A DNA stretch of 64,000 nt from Embleya scabrispora DSM 41855 (GTDB lineage Bacteria > Actinomycetota > Actinomycetes > Streptomycetales > Streptomycetaceae). The position numbers and the translations under genes were made by a program. The stretch spans positions 62,194 to 126,193 of the forward strand of contig NZ_KB889640.1 in the NCBI RefSeq assembly GCF_000372745.1, read 5' to 3'. This document shows positions 34,738 through 43,018 of the stretch, one piece after another. Under the pieces are notes generated by a model. The model did no database searches. It saw only the letters and a program-made list of their open reading frames with translations, and had not been told where the DNA came from. Position 1 is the stretch's first letter. Each line of letters opens with the position of its first letter.

Positions 34738-34813
34738 TCCGGCCCGAGAACCTTCGGCCCGAGAACCCTTCGGCCCGCATGCCGAGGGGCGCCGCCGGCG
34801 CGGCGCCCCTCGG
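34738..34813. terminator. Hairpin and short direct repeats after the 73-aa gene
   Basis: A 14-bp stem (CCGAGGGGCGCCGC type; arms 34782-34795 and 34800-34813) lies 13 bp after the end of the 73-aa gene on the minus strand. Next to it TTCGGCCCGAGAACC-like sequence recurs three times (34743-34777). The peptide/ligase pair therefore probably has its own promoter. Confidence 0.65.
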
Positions 34814-34826
34814 GCGGGTTCAAGGG

Positions 34827-35048
34827 TCAGACCGGCGTCTCCTCGTCCGCGCGGTCGTCGGAGTTGTCGACCGGATGCATGGTCCGCTCGACCTCGCTCA
34901 TGCACGGGACACAGAACGTCTCCCGTCGGCGGGTGCCGTCCACCTCCCGACCGGCCGGCAGGGTCACGCCGCACAGCGCGACGTCCTCGCTCTCCATCGC
35001 GTGCCACACCACGCTCTGTGCGTCCTGGACCGCTCTCATCACGTGCAT
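34827..35048 (-). CDS. Small conserved-type protein with CxxC (73 aa)
   Basis: Function unknown. ATG 35048 is chosen over ATG 35039 because GGGAG lies 6 nt before it. MRAVQDAQSVVWHAMESEDV is followed by ALCGVTLPAGREVDG and FCVPCMSEVER. The three Cys (one in ALCG, two in FCVPC) could bind a metal or form a redox pair. The tail is very acidic (DNSDDRADEETPV). This style of short protein is common in Streptomyces but has no assigned role. It is first in the minus-strand series leading to the peptide/YbdK pair. Confidence 0.65.
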   Translation of the reverse strand: MHVMRAVQDAQSVVWHAMESEDVALCGVTLPAGREVDGTRRRETFCVPCMSEVERTMHPVDNSDDRADEETPV

Positions 35049-35324
35049 GTCCGCTCCCGTGTCGTGAGATCCATCGACCTCACCATGTAAGCCGCTGCCG
35101 GCTCACCCTGCACTCCCAGCGGCTCCCGCTTCCCGGTCGATCCGCGCTCCGCGGGCGCCCGAACAGGGAGAATCCCCGGTCGGACCCCTGGGCCGCGCGG
35201 GTGACGTCGGGCGTCGGGCCGCGCCCGCGTGCGGCCGTTCGGGGCAACCGACCCGTCGGTCGGAGCTGGTGACGCGGGACACGTATCGGTGTGGCCGTCG
35301 GGCGTGGAAGACTCACTGTGAGTG

Positions 35325-35461
35325 TTCGCGCGCTCCGGGGTCGGTGTAATTCCGAACCGGCGGTGACAGTCCGCGACCCGACCGCAGCCGGCGGCCGGTT
35401 GACCCGGTGAAAATCCGGGACCGACGGTGAAAGTCCGGATGGAAGGCAGTGCGCGGCGACA
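35325..35461 (+). promoter_or_regulatory. FMN riboswitch (RFN element)
   Basis: Conserved blocks appear in order: CGCTCCGGGGTCGGTG, TAATTCCGAACCGGCGGTGA, CAGTCCGCGACCC, a variable arm, TTGACCCGGTGAAAATCCGG, GACCGACGGTGAAAGTCCGG and ATGGAAGGCAGTGCGCG. These are the hallmark RFN helices and loops. It lies 250 bp before ribB, so FMN would lower ribB expression by transcription or translation control. Confidence 0.96.
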
Positions 35462-35709
35462 CGTCGACTCCTGCGGTCGGGCGCTGCCCGAACGCGGAGC
35501 GAACGTGCTCGCTTCTCCCGGAACGGCGTCGGCGCACGGGAGAACGGGCCGTTGTCGGATCCGGATCCTCCCGTACGCCGTGGCCGTCCCCCGCGGCATG
35601 CGTCGAAGACGTCTGCCCGCGTGGGCGGCCCCTCCTTGGCCCGGAACCACGCGTACGACCGATCCCCTCGTCGGGTGCGGTCGTTGCGCGAAACCACAGG
35701 AGAGTTCGC

Positions 35710-36381
35710 ATGACACAGCAAGTTCACGAGCAGCCGCCCGGCACGGAGGTCGAACGCCTGGAGCAGGTGACGCGGGCGATCGAGGCGTTTGCCCGCGTCG
35801 ACTTCGTGATCGTCTTCGACGACGAATCCCGGGAGAACGAGGGTGACCTCATGGTGGCCGCGGAGCACACCACCGAGGAGGCCATGCGGTTCATCTTGGC
35901 GAACACCGCCGGAGTGGTCTGCGTGGCCATGCCGGACGAGACGCTCGCCCGACTGGAGTTGCCGCCGATGACGACGCGGAACACCGGGCTGCACGAGACC
36001 GCGTTCACCGTCTCGGTCGATCTGAAGGAGGGTGCCACCACCGGCATTTCCGCAGCCGAACGGGCGCGTACGATTCGGGCGTTGGCCGACCCGGGGACTC
36101 GGCCGGAGGACCTGGGTCGCCCCGGGCACGTGTTCCCGATCCGGGCCGTGCCAGGCGGCGTGTTGGCGCGGGACGGGCATACCGAGGCGGGCGTGGACCT
36201 GTCCCGGCTCGCCGGATTGTCCGGGGCCACCGCGATGTGCGAAGTGGTGCTCGCGGACTGGAGCATGGCTCGCCTGGGCGATCTGGTCGCGCTGGCCGAG
36301 CGGGAGGAACTGCACCTGATCTCGGTGGGTGACCTGGCGGCGTACCGCGCGACGGTCGAGGTGCGATCGGACCTGACCTGA
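35710..36381 (+). CDS. ribB: 3,4-dihydroxy-2-butanone-4-phosphate synthase (223 aa)
   Basis: Converts ribulose 5-phosphate to 3,4-dihydroxy-2-butanone 4-phosphate plus formate for riboflavin synthesis. ATG 35710 gives a short N-terminal extension. Then follow the substrate/metal loop FDDESRENEGDLMVAAEH (Asp/Glu ligands), DLKEGATTGISAAERARTIRAL, GRPGHVFPIRA, and RDGHTEAGVDLSRLAGL with the His-Thr-Glu-Ala-Gly motif. The monofunctional length lacks the GTP cyclohydrolase II domain of RibBA. It stands alone under its own FMN riboswitch, away from any rib operon, suggesting an extra FMN-controlled copy. Confidence 0.95.
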   Translation: MTQQVHEQPPGTEVERLEQVTRAIEAFARVDFVIVFDDESRENEGDLMVAAEHTTEEAMRFILANTAGVVCVAMPDETLARLELPPMTTRNTGLHETAFTVSVDLKEGATTGISAAERARTIRALADPGTRPEDLGRPGHVFPIRAVPGGVLARDGHTEAGVDLSRLAGLSGATAMCEVVLADWSMARLGDLVALAEREELHLISVGDLAAYRATVEVRSDLT

Positions 36382-36386
36382 GCGAT

Positions 36387-36424
36387 CCCCGGCCGGGCAC
36401 GGCGTGTTCGTGTCCCGGCCGGGG
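36387..36424. terminator. Bidirectional terminator between ribB and sigF-type gene
   Basis: Arms CCCCGGCCGGGCAC and GTGTCCCGGCCGGGG (one bulged T), 9-nt loop, between convergent genes. Confidence 0.85.
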
Positions 36425-36471
36425 CCCGGCGGCGCGCCGGGGTGCGTGCGGTGACCTCGGATCGTGCCGGG

Positions 36472-37386
36472 TCAGTCGGCGAGCAGGCCGGTGCGCAGGC
36501 CCGCCAGGGTGCGACCGAGCAGTCGGGAGACGTGCATCTGGGAGATGCCGAGCCGTTCGGCGATCTGCGACTGGGTCAGTTCCCGGCCGAAGCGCAGTGC
36601 CAGGATGGTCCGCTCGCGTTCCGGGAGGGCGGCGATCAGCGGCTTGAGCGCGTGCAGGTCCTCGACCCGGGCGAAGCCGGGATCGACGAACGAGGCCCGC
36701 GCCGCATGCGCCTGGAGGGGCCCGTCGTCGGCGGCGGGGGCGTCCAGCGAGTCGGCGGTGTAGCCGGCCGCCGCGGCCAGGCCCTCGATCACCTGTGCGA
36801 CATCCAGGTCCAGCCGCGCGGCGAGGTCGGCCGCGGTGGGTTCGCGATCGTGCTCGGCGGTGAACGCGTCCCGGGCCTCGGCCAGTTCCAGGCGCAGTTC
36901 CTGAAGGCGGCGCGGGACGTGCACGGCCCACGTGTTGTCCCGGAAGAAGCGCTTGATCTCACCCGAGATGGTGGGCACCGCGAAGGTGGGAAACTCGTAC
37001 CCGAACGCCGGGTCGAAACGGTCGATCGCCTTGATCAGGCCGATCGTGCCGACCTGGACGATCTCCTGCGCCTCCTCCCGGCGCGAGCCGTGGCGGGCCG
37101 CCACGAAGCGCACCAGCGGGAGGTTCAGTTCGATCAGGGTGTTGCGCGCGTACTGGCGTTCCGGCGTGCCCTCCTCCAGCGCCTTCAGGCGCTCGAAGAG
37201 CAACTTGGACATCGCCCGGGCGTCGCTCCGGGTCGGCGGTCCGGCGTCGTCGGCGACGGACGGTTCGAGCCGGGCGCGCGCGGCGGTGCCGGCAGGCGAT
37301 TCGCTCGTAGGGGGCACTGCGACACCGGCGGTCTCCTCGACCAGAGCGGTGCCGGCCGGGGAGTCGGTCACGATCCCAACGGTCAT
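36472..37386 (-). CDS. SigB/SigF/SigG-subfamily RNA polymerase sigma factor (304 aa)
   Basis: Alternative group 3 sigma factor controlling stress response or sporulation. ATG 37386 has AAGGA 7 nt upstream. The variable 55-residue N-terminus is followed by region 2 (LPLVRFVAARHGSRREEAQEIVQVGTIGLIKAIDRFDP), region 3 (FPTFAVPTISGEIKRFFRDNTWAVHVPRRLQELR) and region 4 (LPERERTILALRFGRELTQSQIAERLGISQMHVSRLL). The spacing and TISGEIKRFFRD motif are diagnostic of the actinomycete SigF type. No anti-sigma gene adjoins it, so control is likely from elsewhere through partner switching. Confidence 0.93.
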   Translation of the reverse strand: MTVGIVTDSPAGTALVEETAGVAVPPTSESPAGTAARARLEPSVADDAGPPTRSDARAMSKLLFERLKALEEGTPERQYARNTLIELNLPLVRFVAARHGSRREEAQEIVQVGTIGLIKAIDRFDPAFGYEFPTFAVPTISGEIKRFFRDNTWAVHVPRRLQELRLELAEARDAFTAEHDREPTAADLAARLDLDVAQVIEGLAAAAGYTADSLDAPAADDGPLQAHAARASFVDPGFARVEDLHALKPLIAALPERERTILALRFGRELTQSQIAERLGISQMHVSRLLGRTLAGLRTGLLAD

Positions 37387-37527
37387 GTCACGTCCTTCCG
37401 GTGCGTCTCGCGCGGCGGGTGTCTGCGTCACACCCGATCCATGCACCATACACACGTTCCGTTGGGAGGCTACGCCCGGGCCACTGCCGCGCTCGACTGT
37501 CGGCCGTCGCCGTACGCGCAACCGCGT

Positions 37528-37923
37528 TCAGAGCCGGATCAGACCCGCGTCCGTCGGCCTGAAGCCGCACGCGTCGACATAGAACCGGCGCAGCCCGTCC
37601 TCGAAGTCGACGTGCAGCCACTCGCACTTCGCGGCCCGGGCCTCGCGCACCGCCACCGCGATCAACTCCGCCCCGATCCCGCTCCGACGATTTCGCCGGG
37701 CCACCACGGTGTCCAGGACGAACGCGTGCACTCCCCCGTCCCAGGCCACGTTGACGAAGCCGACCAGGCGATCGTCCTGCCATGCGCACACCCAGCCCAG
37801 GCTGTGCCGACACAGCTGGGATCGCCAGTCGATCGGCAGCGGCGGATGCTCGAATCCCTCGGCATGCAGCGCGTTGACGGCGGAGTTGTCGAAGTCGCCC
37901 CGCCATTCGAAGGTCACCGTCAT
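37528..37923 (-). CDS. GNAT-family N-acetyltransferase (131 aa)
   Basis: Complete small GNAT. ATG 37923; the core DDRLVGFVNVAWDGGVHAFVLDTVVARRNR leads to the acetyl-CoA loop RRSGIGAELI. KCEWLHVDFEDGLRRFYVDACGF is motif B with the typical F-Y-x-x-x-G-F. The acceptor is unknown. It is monocistronic, between the sigma factor and the DUF1330 remnant. Confidence 0.92.
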   Translation of the reverse strand: MTVTFEWRGDFDNSAVNALHAEGFEHPPLPIDWRSQLCRHSLGWVCAWQDDRLVGFVNVAWDGGVHAFVLDTVVARRNRRSGIGAELIAVAVREARAAKCEWLHVDFEDGLRRFYVDACGFRPTDAGLIRL

Positions 37924-37976
37924 GCGGCAATCCTAGGAAGCGCGCGGGCCGCTGCCCACGGAACGGGTCCGGCGGG

Positions 37977-38150
37977 CTACTCGGAGGTGCCCTCCGCGAA
38001 GAGCATCCGCAGCGGCAGCGCGGTCTTGCGGATCTCCCGGGCCCGGCGGTACTCGGCGGATTCGTACCAGCGGGTGATCCGTGCCAGGTCCGGGAATTCG
38101 ATCACGATCAACCGCGAGGAGGCCCAGATGCCCTCCTGGGGTGGACGCCG
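37977..38150 (-). pseudogene. C-terminal remnant of a DUF1330-type protein
   Basis: ASSRLIVIEFPDLARITRWYESAEYRRAREIRK is the second half of a DUF1330 (ferredoxin-like, ~95 aa) domain. The first strand and helix expected before it are replaced by Arg/Ala-rich out-of-family sequence, and no start is evident. It is probably a 5'-truncated gene; 38151-38330 holds nothing else recognisable. Confidence 0.6.
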
Positions 38151-38330
38151 ACCGCCGGCGCCGGGGTCGACGAGGCACGTCGCTCGGCGCGCCGCGTCGG
38201 GGGCGTGGCGGACGTCGGGCTCCGCCGCGGACGCGGTGGAGGCACTCCTCAACACTCGTCGGCCGGCGCGGTCGGAACAACGTCGAATCGCGGAAGGAAC
38301 GCTGCACCGCGCCAAACGATCCGCGCCGAG

Positions 38331-39326
38331 TCAGCGACGCCGACGCGGCCGGGGCATCGGCCCCTCGCGCTTGAGCGTCTCGACGATCGGCGTGGTCTCC
38401 ACGTTCGTGATGCCCTCGACCGAGCCCAGCGAACGGGCGAGGAAGTCGTACAGGTCGGCGGCATCCCGACACAGCACGCTCAGCAGGAAGTTCGAACGAC
38501 CGGTGACCACGGCACCGAACACCACGCGGGCATCGGCCGCCACCACGTCGGCGACCGCGTCCAGGGCGGACGGCCGCACGTTCATCCACAGGAACGCGGG
38601 CAGGCCGTACCCCAGATTCACCGGATCCGTCTCCACCTCGAAGAACAACACGCCCGAGGCACGCAGCAGTTCCACCCGCCGACGCGCCGCCGACTCCGAG
38701 ATGCCGCAGGCCCGGGCCAGCTCCGCGTACGAGGCGCGACCGTCCTCGGCCAAGGCCGCGAACAGTTCCCGGTCACCGTCCACCCACGCGGGCGCCGGCG
38801 CGTCCCACGACGCCTTCGGCGCGGTCCGGGTCAGCTCGTCGACCTGATCCGCGGTCAGTCCGATGTTCTGCGCCTGCCAACAGCTCATCGGCCCGCCCAC
38901 GACCACGCGCAGCGTGCAGTGGGTCTCCACCCCGACCACCCCGGCCACCCGGCCCAGTTGCCGGGACAGGTCGTCGCCCGGGTACTCGGGGCCCTTCGGC
39001 CCGGTCACGCACAACACGTCGGTTCCGGCCGCCGGCACGTGCACCCAGGAGACGTCCGGCCGCCGGCCCAGACCCTGCGCGACCGCGTCCACCGCGCCCG
39101 GCGTACACCGCACCCGCAGGACCCACGATGTCTGGCCGGTGCGGCGCAGGTCGGTGACCGGCACCACCCGGATGCCATCGTTCGCGCGCATCCGGCGGTA
39201 GTGCCGCAGCACGGTCGCGTCGGAGACGCCCAGCACCTCGGCAATCCGCGCGAAGGGCACCCGGCCGTCGATGTCGAGTGCGTGCACGATACCCAGGTCG
39301 ACGGCGTCGAAATTGATTGATCCCAC
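38331..39326 (-). CDS. Lrp/AsnC-family regulator with two fused Lrp units (331 aa)
   Basis: Transcription factor with two tandem winged-HTH/RAM units, a form frequent in Streptomyces. GTG 39326 gives VGSINFDAVDLGIVHALDIDGRVPF. The first HTH is RIAEVLGVSDATVLRHYRRMR, with its RAM domain WVLRVRCTPGAVDAVAQGL. The second HTH is YAELARACGISESAARRRVELL, with RAM GLPAFLWMNVRPSALDAVADVV and SNFLLSVLCRDAADLYDFL. It is divergent from an MFS exporter, its most likely target. A slightly longer start (ATG 12 codons upstream) is possible. Confidence 0.9.
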   Translation of the reverse strand: MGSINFDAVDLGIVHALDIDGRVPFARIAEVLGVSDATVLRHYRRMRANDGIRVVPVTDLRRTGQTSWVLRVRCTPGAVDAVAQGLGRRPDVSWVHVPAAGTDVLCVTGPKGPEYPGDDLSRQLGRVAGVVGVETHCTLRVVVGGPMSCWQAQNIGLTADQVDELTRTAPKASWDAPAPAWVDGDRELFAALAEDGRASYAELARACGISESAARRRVELLRASGVLFFEVETDPVNLGYGLPAFLWMNVRPSALDAVADVVAADARVVFGAVVTGRSNFLLSVLCRDAADLYDFLARSLGSVEGITNVETTPIVETLKREGPMPRPRRRR

Positions 39327-39567
39327 CGCACGGAGCCTATCCGTAACAGGAATCCGCCACATGGAGACGTACTCCTCGACCGGATCCCGCACATCGGCGA
39401 CTGTTTCCGTCAGCGGGATGAGCGGGTGGCGGCCGGTGGCGGCCGACGTCAGCCCGACTCGTCCGATTCATTCCGTTCAGCCGACTCGGCTCATCGGACC
39501 AATTCAGCCGACTCATCCGGTCGTCCGGCTCGTCCGGCATGCCCGGTTGTTCGGTCAAGGAGTCATC

Positions 39568-41112
39568 GTGCGCAAGTGGGGACCGCTCTTCGCGATCTGC
39601 CTCGGATCGTTCATGCTGCTCGTCGACGTCACGATCGTCATCGTCGCCATGCCGGACATGAGTACCGACCTGGGCTCCTCGTACACCGATTTGCAGTGGG
39701 TGCTGGACGCCTACTCGCTCGCGCCGGCCGCGCTCATGCTCGGCGCCGGGTCCCTGGCCGACCGGGTCGGGCGCAGACGGGTCTTCGGCGTCGGCACGGT
39801 GGTGTTCACCGCCGCGTCGCTGATCTGCGCGCTCGCCTCCGACACGGCGACGCTGATCGCGGGGCGGGCACTGCAGGGCGTCGGCGGTGCGGCGATGTTC
39901 GCCACCACGATCGCCCTGCTCGGACACGCCTACCAGGGCCGGGACCGGGGTGTCGCGTTCGGCGTGTGGGGTTCGATCAGCGGGGCCGCGGCGGCGGTGG
40001 GCCCCATCCTCGGCGGCCTGCTCACGCAACACTTCGGCTGGCAGGCGATCTTCCTGATCAATGTGCCCATCGGCGTGCTCACGGTGGCGATGTCCCGGCG
40101 GATGCTCGCCGAATCACACGGCAACCGCTCGGCCCGCCCGGACCTGCTGGGCATGTTCACCTTCACCCTCGGCGCGGCGCTGCTCACCTACGGGTTCATC
40201 CGCGCGGGCAGCGATGGCTGGACCGAGCGCGGGACGCTCGGCGTGTTCGTCGGCGCCGTGCTCGCGTTCGCGCTGTTCGTGTCGGCCGAGATCCGGGTCG
40301 CCGAGCCGATGATCGACCTCGCGCTGTTCCGCCGGGGGGCTTTCGGCGCGATCATGGCCGCCGGTCTGTTGATCCAGTTCGCCGCGTTCGCCGCGTTCCC
40401 GCAGATGTCGGTGTGGCTCCAGTCGGTGCTCGGCCACGACCCGGTCGAGGCCGGACTGGCGCTGCTGCCATTGGCCGCCACCTCGTTCGTGGTGTCCGCG
40501 CTGGCGGGCCGCTTCCTGCACGGAGTCGGACCCAAGTGGCCGCTCGGGATCGGTGCGGCGTTCATCGGCGTCGGCAGCCTCGCGCTGACCCTCGTCGACG
40601 CGGGATCGCACTGGACGGCACTGGCTCCCGGCCTGGTCCTGGGTGGGGTCGGGGTGGGCCTGGCCATGCCGCAGATGGCCGGTGCGGCGCTGGCCGCCGT
40701 GCCGCCCGCGCGAGCCGGGATGGCCGGCGGAGCACTGAACACATTCCGCCAACTGGGCTTCGCGCTGGGCATCGCCGTGGTGGGCGTGGTCTTCCGCGAC
40801 GGCGCGGCCGACTCGTTGCGCGATGCCACCGCGATCGGCGACCCGCACACCACCGCCGAGGCGTTGGGCGGCGGTCGGGCCCAGGGCATCGTGGCGGCGG
40901 CGCCGGCCGGATCCAGGGACGCCGTACAGGGCGCGCTGCGCGAGGCGTTCGCGGCGGGCCTGGACCGCGCGTTCGTGCTGTGCGGGGTGCTCGGCCTCGC
41001 GGCGGGCGCGCTCGTCCTGCTGACCGTGCGGTCCGCGCCCGCGTCCCGCGCCGGCGAGCCGACCCGCCCCGCGCCCGAGCAGGAGGCCGCCCCCGCGCCG
41101 GTGGCGAAGTGA
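39568..41112 (+). CDS. MFS drug exporter, DHA2 family (14 TMS, 514 aa)
   Basis: Proton-driven multidrug efflux protein. GTG 39568 has AAGGAG 6 nt upstream; frames upstream are leader sequence. Motif C-like GSISGAAAAVGPILGGLL and the cytoplasmic loop 2-3 motif A (LADRVGRRRVFGVG) are intact. LLVDVTIVIVAMPDMSTDL in TM1 carries the DHA2-type Asp. It has about 14 membrane segments and a Pro/Ala-rich tail. Divergent from a double-Lrp regulator that probably senses the exported compound or a related metabolite. Confidence 0.93.
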   Translation: MRKWGPLFAICLGSFMLLVDVTIVIVAMPDMSTDLGSSYTDLQWVLDAYSLAPAALMLGAGSLADRVGRRRVFGVGTVVFTAASLICALASDTATLIAGRALQGVGGAAMFATTIALLGHAYQGRDRGVAFGVWGSISGAAAAVGPILGGLLTQHFGWQAIFLINVPIGVLTVAMSRRMLAESHGNRSARPDLLGMFTFTLGAALLTYGFIRAGSDGWTERGTLGVFVGAVLAFALFVSAEIRVAEPMIDLALFRRGAFGAIMAAGLLIQFAAFAAFPQMSVWLQSVLGHDPVEAGLALLPLAATSFVVSALAGRFLHGVGPKWPLGIGAAFIGVGSLALTLVDAGSHWTALAPGLVLGGVGVGLAMPQMAGAALAAVPPARAGMAGGALNTFRQLGFALGIAVVGVVFRDGAADSLRDATAIGDPHTTAEALGGGRAQGIVAAAPAGSRDAVQGALREAFAAGLDRAFVLCGVLGLAAGALVLLTVRSAPASRAGEPTRPAPEQEAAPAPVAK

Positions 41113-41117
41113 CATCC

Positions 41118-41166
41118 CCCGCCGCCCGGCCGGGCCCGTGGTCCGCGGGCGCTCCCGGGCGGCGGG
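41118..41166. terminator. Terminator between convergent MFS and 167-aa genes
   Basis: A 12-bp perfect stem CCCGCCGCCCGG/CCGGGCGGCGGG, 25-nt loop holding a further GC hairpin. Confidence 0.7.
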
Positions 41167-41263
41167 CGCTCCGGAAGGCGGAGGGTGGGCGCAGGCCGAG
41201 CACTCCGGTGCCAAATGCCCGCACTGTTGCGAAAGTTGCCGTCCGGCGAGCGAGGCGCTCATG

Positions 41264-41767
41264 TCACGGTGCGTTGCCCAGGGCCTGACGCAGCGGTAGG
41301 GCGCCGGTGGCGATGTGGATTCCGCGGGACACGATCCGCGCGTTGGTCGAGTCGAGCAGGGACAGCTGGGACAGCGGCGCCGGGCCGTCGTCATGCAGCG
41401 AACAGCACAGCAGCAGCATCGTGCGCAACGCCCCCGGCGGGAACGGCGCGTCGGCGGCGGTGACCACCTCGCGCAGCGTCCGCCAGCGCACCGCCGCGTA
41501 GCGGCCGTCGTCGGACCAGTCCAGGCACACCGCGTACAGCTCGGGACGGCGTACGAACGAGCCTTCCTCGGTGAGGATGTACGTGGTCGCCTGCGCGGAG
41601 TGGCTGCCCTCGGCCGCGCGGTAGAGCGCGGCTTCGATCACCTCCGAGGACATGGCCGGTACGGAGGCCCCGTCGTTGTGTCGGGCGGCGCGGGCCGCGA
41701 CGCGGTCCACGCGGTGCTTGGCGTCGGTTCGGTTGCGCCGGCTGCTCGGGCGACGGTCGGTGCTCAT
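41264..41767 (-). CDS. Hypothetical protein (167 aa), partner of XRE gene
   Basis: Not recognised. ATG 41767 overlaps the XRE-type gene stop by 4 bp, so the two are co-translated. A basic N-terminus (RRPSSRRNRTDAKHRVDRVAARAARHN) precedes a mixed alpha/beta body with LYAVCLDWSDDGRYAAVRWRTLREVV and PPGALRTMLLLCCSLHDDG. The pairing with a small HTH protein resembles, in layout only, the many XRE plus small-effector pairs in Streptomyces. It could be the regulator's partner or its ligand-sensing subunit. Confidence 0.65.
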   Translation of the reverse strand: MSTDRRPSSRRNRTDAKHRVDRVAARAARHNDGASVPAMSSEVIEAALYRAAEGSHSAQATTYILTEEGSFVRRPELYAVCLDWSDDGRYAAVRWRTLREVVTAADAPFPPGALRTMLLLCCSLHDDGPAPLSQLSLLDSTNARIVSRGIHIATGALPLRQALGNAP

Positions 41768-42066
41768 GAGACAACCCTTCGGGCCGGGTCCGGAGCCCAC
41801 GTGTGGGCGGGGGCGAGCAGGTGCGCCGGTTCCACCTGGAACAGTTGGGCCAGGCGCTCCACATCGTTGAGGTCGAAGGGGAGTTCACCGGTGAATCGAC
41901 GCCACGCCCAGGACCGGCCGTGGCCCAGCGCCTCGCCGATCGCGCCGTCCGTGTAGCCGTCACGGCGCGCGAGCATGCGCACGTTGCGCACCACGATCAT
42001 CCGGATCGGTTCGTCCGTGTCCGGATCCGCGTCAGAGGGGGCCGAGTTGGGTATCGGCTCCGCCAT
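41764..42066 (-). CDS. Small XRE/Cro-like DNA-binding protein (100 aa)
   Basis: Start ATG 42066 is preferred over ATG 42102, whose GGAG would abut it. MIVVRNVRMLARRDGYTDGAIGEALGHGRSWAWRRFTGE reads as a helix-turn-helix (IGEALGHGRSWAWRRF), followed by FDLNDVERLAQLFQVEPAHLL, the standard last helices of XRE proteins. The short acidic N-terminus (DADPDTDEP) is variable. It forms an operon with the 167-aa gene. Likely a local transcriptional regulator. Confidence 0.75.
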   Translation of the reverse strand: MAEPIPNSAPSDADPDTDEPIRMIVVRNVRMLARRDGYTDGAIGEALGHGRSWAWRRFTGELPFDLNDVERLAQLFQVEPAHLLAPAHTWAPDPARRVVS

Positions 42067-42487
42067 TCTGGTCCCACGCACCCCAGGCGCAACATCTCTC
42101 ATCTCCGCAGAGTAGATCGCCGGTTGCGGGAGCGGTAGACCGGGAGGAGGACAATCATCCCTCTCTGCGGGAAAGTTGCCGCGTCACACGAACACGCGGT
42201 ACCACCGCGACGCTGTCTTGAGACGGGATGTCGACCGGGCACGCACGGTTCGTCGCGAGAGCGGGTCCCGGTGGGCCAAGGCCCGGACCACCGTCGGGAG
42301 TTCGGGCCGGGTGCCCGGGAAATCGACCGCCCCGGGCGGTGCGGACCCGGCCGAGCTGCTCGGTTCGGCCGAGGCCCCGAGGTCGACCCGGGCCCGCTCA
42401 CCGCCCCGGGCCGACGCGGAGCGTGCGCACCGGGACGCCGGAGACCGGGGACGACGGGTGGGCGTCGTGACTGCGGCGCTCGATCGC
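42067..42487. other. Gene-free stretch between anti-sigma-like gene and XRE gene
   Basis: About 420 bp with no supportable gene on either strand: only Arg/Gly/Pro-rich frames. It contains GTCCCGG/CCGGG-type GC repeats. The XRE promoter should lie at its low-coordinate end. Confidence 0.5.
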
Positions 42488-43018
42488 TCAGCCGACGCGC
42501 CGACCCTCGCCGACGGGCGGAACGGTCCGGGCCGGGTCGTCGGGACCCGAGGGTCGGCGCGCGCTGGACGGGGTGTCGGCCGAGGGAGCGCCGGGCGGGT
42601 GGGACGGAGGGCGCGAGGCGGGCGGCGGGCCCGACGGTGCCGTGGTCGGCGGCGACGACGCCGTGGCGACGGGCGTGGGCGCGGGCGCGGGCGCGGACGT
42701 GCTCGGCGTCGGCGCACCGGTCTGCGGAGCGGGTGCGGCCGGCGGCACCCGCACCGGGCGCGGGGCGTCCGAGTCGGCGGCCGTGCCGAGCACCGCCCAA
42801 CCCGCCGCGGCCACGGCAAGTGCCGCCACCGGCAACGCCAGTCGCAGCGGGACGCGGCGCCCGCGCACCGGCACGGCCGGCAGCGGCACTTCCCCAACGC
42901 GCACCGTCTCGGCGGTCACCGCGTCGGCCCGTCGGCCCATCCAGTCGCGCAGTTCGGCCTCCAGCGCGGCGTGCTCGGGCGTGCCCGACCGCAGGGGCTC
43001 GGCACCGTGTCGCGTCAC
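42488..43018 (-). CDS. Single-pass membrane protein, probable anti-sigma factor (176 aa)
   Basis: ATG 43018 overlaps the sigma gene stop by 4 bp. The cytoplasmic part (1-55) holds EHAALEAELRDWMGRRADAV. A single TM follows (about 57-82, LRLALPVAALAVAAAGWAVL), then a long Pro/Ala/Thr/Ser-rich outer tail. There is no zinc-binding HxxxCxxC ZAS motif, so this is called anti-sigma by operon position and topology, as is common for Streptomyces SigE-type pairs. It would hold the sigma factor at the membrane until a surface signal. Confidence 0.7.
   Translation of the reverse strand: MTRHGAEPLRSGTPEHAALEAELRDWMGRRADAVTAETVRVGEVPLPAVPVRGRRVPLRLALPVAALAVAAAGWAVLGTAADSDAPRPVRVPPAAPAPQTGAPTPSTSAPAPAPTPVATASSPPTTAPSGPPPASRPPSHPPGAPSADTPSSARRPSGPDDPARTVPPVGEGRRVG

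Noticed and set aside
39427-39545. N-terminal extension of the MFS exporter with PTRP/QPT repeats
   Set aside because: The repeats (TTCAGCCGACTC-like) are leader DNA; AAGGAG before GTG 39568 and the family start fix the true beginning.
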